DNA from: an uncultured Clostridia bacterium
GTDB taxonomy: Bacteria; Bacillota; Clostridia; TANB77; CAG-508
Assembly: GCA_934167685.1 (NCBI GenBank)
Contig: CAKPLQ010000011.1
Location: forward strand, 1-33,852
DNA: 33,852 nt
Direction: 5' to 3'
A program made the position numbers and the translations under genes. The number at the start of each line of letters is the position of its first letter. Position 1 is the stretch's first letter. Under the pieces are notes generated by a model. The model was not told the origin of the DNA and did no database searches. It was given only the letters and a program-made list of their open reading frames with translations. Of this stretch, positions 32,912-33,852 are shown piece after piece.

Positions 32912-33466
32912 ATGAACACTGTTTGCAACAGGGAAACTTTAAAACGGTATCTAGAAGCAAATAATTTGGATTTAATTCTTCTTAAATCAAGATTTTTAAA
33001 TGATTTATTTAGTGAACATCGTTTTATTAATAATGGATACTTTTGTATTGTTTTTGATGAAGCTTCAAATCAACTAACATCTTGCATAAATTCATATTAT
33101 CAAGGCTTTACCAAAAACATGTCGAACTTTCGTATAGAAACTGATTGTTTCGGCTTTAAAGTAACGGAAATTTTTAAATGGGATTCCTTAGATCCTAACA
33201 GCAATCCTAATGATATTGGAAACGAGAATAATAGTGCAGTAACTATTAAATATAATGCTACTGTTACTACTTATTTTTTAAATAGATATGGAAAATATAC
33301 AAAATCTAATATCCAAAAATTTAAAGAGAATTCTACAGAAGCTCTTGAAAAAAGACTTAAAACTCTTTTTCCTAAGAAAAATTTTCATTCCATTACCACA
33401 AAACGATTTTCTAATCACAAAAATGAATTTAATTGTTTTATAAGTAGTTTAATTCCAAAAATGTGA
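32912..33466 (+). CDS. Unknown cytoplasmic protein
   Basis: A 184-residue basic protein with a strong TAGGAGG site. No membrane span or signal peptide. Segments such as RFINNGYFCIVFDEASNQLT, FRIETDCFGFKVTEIFKWD and AVTIKYNATVTTYFLNRYG suggest a beta-rich N-terminal two thirds, and a Lys-rich helical end (EALEKRLKTLFPKK) follows. I recognise no family. It has its own consensus promoter with a palindrome and its own terminator, so it is a monocistronic, possibly regulated gene. Confidence 0.75.
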   Translation: MNTVCNRETLKRYLEANNLDLILLKSRFLNDLFSEHRFINNGYFCIVFDEASNQLTSCINSYYQGFTKNMSNFRIETDCFGFKVTEIFKWDSLDPNSNPNDIGNENNSAVTIKYNATVTTYFLNRYGKYTKSNIQKFKENSTEALEKRLKTLFPKKNFHSITTKRFSNHKNEFNCFISSLIPKM

Positions 33467-33477
33467 ATAACTATGTC

Positions 33478-33514
33478 CCAAAAGAAGTCAAAAAATTTTT
33501 TAAACTTCTTTTGG
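33478..33514 (+). terminator. Hairpin terminator
   Basis: CCAAAAGAAGT (33478-33488) pairs with ACTTCTTTTGG (33504-33514), 12 bases after the stop; the T-tract after it is weak. Confidence 0.7.
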
Positions 33515-33546
33515 TGTAATTTATTAATTTTATTTTTCAAAAATTG

Positions 33547-33575
33547 TTGACATCAACACATAAATATGATATTAT
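33547..33575 (+). promoter_or_regulatory. Promoter of tRNA-Leu
   Basis: TTGACA (33547-33552), 17-base spacer, TATTAT (33570-33575), 20 bases before the tRNA. Confidence 0.8.
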
Positions 33576-33595
33576 ATTTATTGTCAGTTAAAGAT

Positions 33596-33679
33596 GCGGA
33601 TGTGGCGGAACTGGCAGACGCGCTGGTCTTAGGAACCAGTGTCAACGACGTGGAGGTTCAAGTCCTCTCATCCGCACCA
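33596..33679 (+). tRNA. tRNA-Leu (anticodon TAG)
   Basis: An 84-nt class II tRNA: acceptor GCGGATG with CATCCGC, anticodon stem CTGGT/ACCAG with loop CTTAGGA (anticodon TAG), a long variable arm (TGTCAACGACG), T arm GAGGTTCAAGTCCTC and an encoded CCA. Confidence 0.97.
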
Positions 33680-33754
33680 ATGACGTATCTGTTCGAACTA
33701 ATAAAACAGATAGATACAAAAATCAATCAGAAAATAAATCTGGTTGATTTTTTT
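33680..33754 (+). repeat. Conserved post-tRNA spacer and terminator, second copy
   Basis: Directly after CCA, GACGTATCTGTTCGAACTAA and the following GATACAAAAATCAATCAG repeat the sequence behind tRNA-Thr. The TCTGTT/AACAGA hairpin spans 33688-33710 and the terminator 33718-33754 (AAAATCAATCAG with CTGGTTGATTTT). Confidence 0.75.
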
Positions 33755-33774
33755 GTTGTCTAAAAACAATATAA

Positions 33775-33852
33775 AAAGAATGTCTAAAACAGAGACTTGA
33801 ATTTATATGTGAATTTGCTAAAGTTACCCCTACTTTTATAAATGGTAGCATT
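33775..33852 (+). pseudogene. 5'-truncated relative of the tRNA-Thr-adjacent ORF
   Basis: After a stop at 33772 the frame reads KECLKQRLEFICEFAKVTPT then FINGSI to the window edge, matching ESLKQRLEFICEFSKVSPTF and VNGSI of the 14012-14362 protein. The first 10 or so codons and any start codon are missing; compared with the other copy about 45 bases between terminator and frame are absent. It continues beyond the window, so the state of its 3' part is unknown. Confidence 0.65.

Noticed and set aside
33566..33763. 65-codon frame on the plus strand
   Set aside because: It runs through the tRNA-Leu gene and its terminator; the frame is a by-product of the tRNA sequence.
1..33852. CRISPR array
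   Set aside because: The repeats found are few, far apart and palindromic; there is no regular repeat-spacer series and no cas gene.

Overview
The window looks like a low-GC, spore-forming member of the Firmicutes, probably an uncultured clostridial (gut-type) lineage. Signs of this are the very AT-rich DNA, spoIVA, recG, ylmH (rqcP2), lysS and the tsaB-rimI pair, strong AGGAGG-type ribosome sites, and TTGACA/TATAAT promoters. TGA is used as an ordinary stop (for example in spoIVA), so the genetic code is standard.

Layout. Positions 1-2204: end of a small membrane protein gene and recG on the minus strand. 2434-3883: two-gene module of a transglutaminase-like protein and a small protein with a basic amphipathic C-terminal tail. 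4012-8029: minus-strand operon lysS, M50 membrane protease, tsaD, metallophosphoesterase. 8126-14600: accessory region with an exported Cys-rich protein, a second tail-protein module whose large gene is split by a frameshift, an SOS-type dinD gene, a decayed IS30-type insertion sequence and a small ORF family beside tRNA-Thr. 14632-18400: DUF4363/DUF421 pair, a small four-TM protein, and a left-handed beta-helix protein beside a UDPGP-family nucleotidyltransferase. 18586-20064: spoIVA behind a sigma-E-like promoter. 20089-23077: five-gene operon (DUF2809, DUF2975, XRE regulator, two membrane proteins). 23232-26869: two membrane proteins, tsaB-rimI, ylmH. 26913-31468: polyprenol/diacylglycerol-kinase-like protein, two paralogous sigma-70-type factors with near-identical control regions, a DUF308 protein and a patatin. 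31623-33852: an Ord-like NAD(P)-dependent dehydrogenase, an unknown gene, tRNA-Leu and a truncated relative of the ORF found beside tRNA-Thr.

The most interesting material lies outside ordinary gene calls: (1) twin sigma-factor genes sharing consensus promoters and an identical 20-bp palindrome in their leaders; (2) two families of dispersed palindromes, one a nested element of 130-214 bp with a conserved core closed by site-specific arms, the other ACCGGT-centred hairpins including a perfect 34-bp inverted repeat; (3) a conserved cassette (hairpin, terminator, small ORF) immediately after two different tRNA genes, with a third fragment beside the IS; (4) a C-terminal basic amphipathic tail shared by the last genes of two otherwise different modules; (5) a LexA-like box inside the perfect promoter of dinD.
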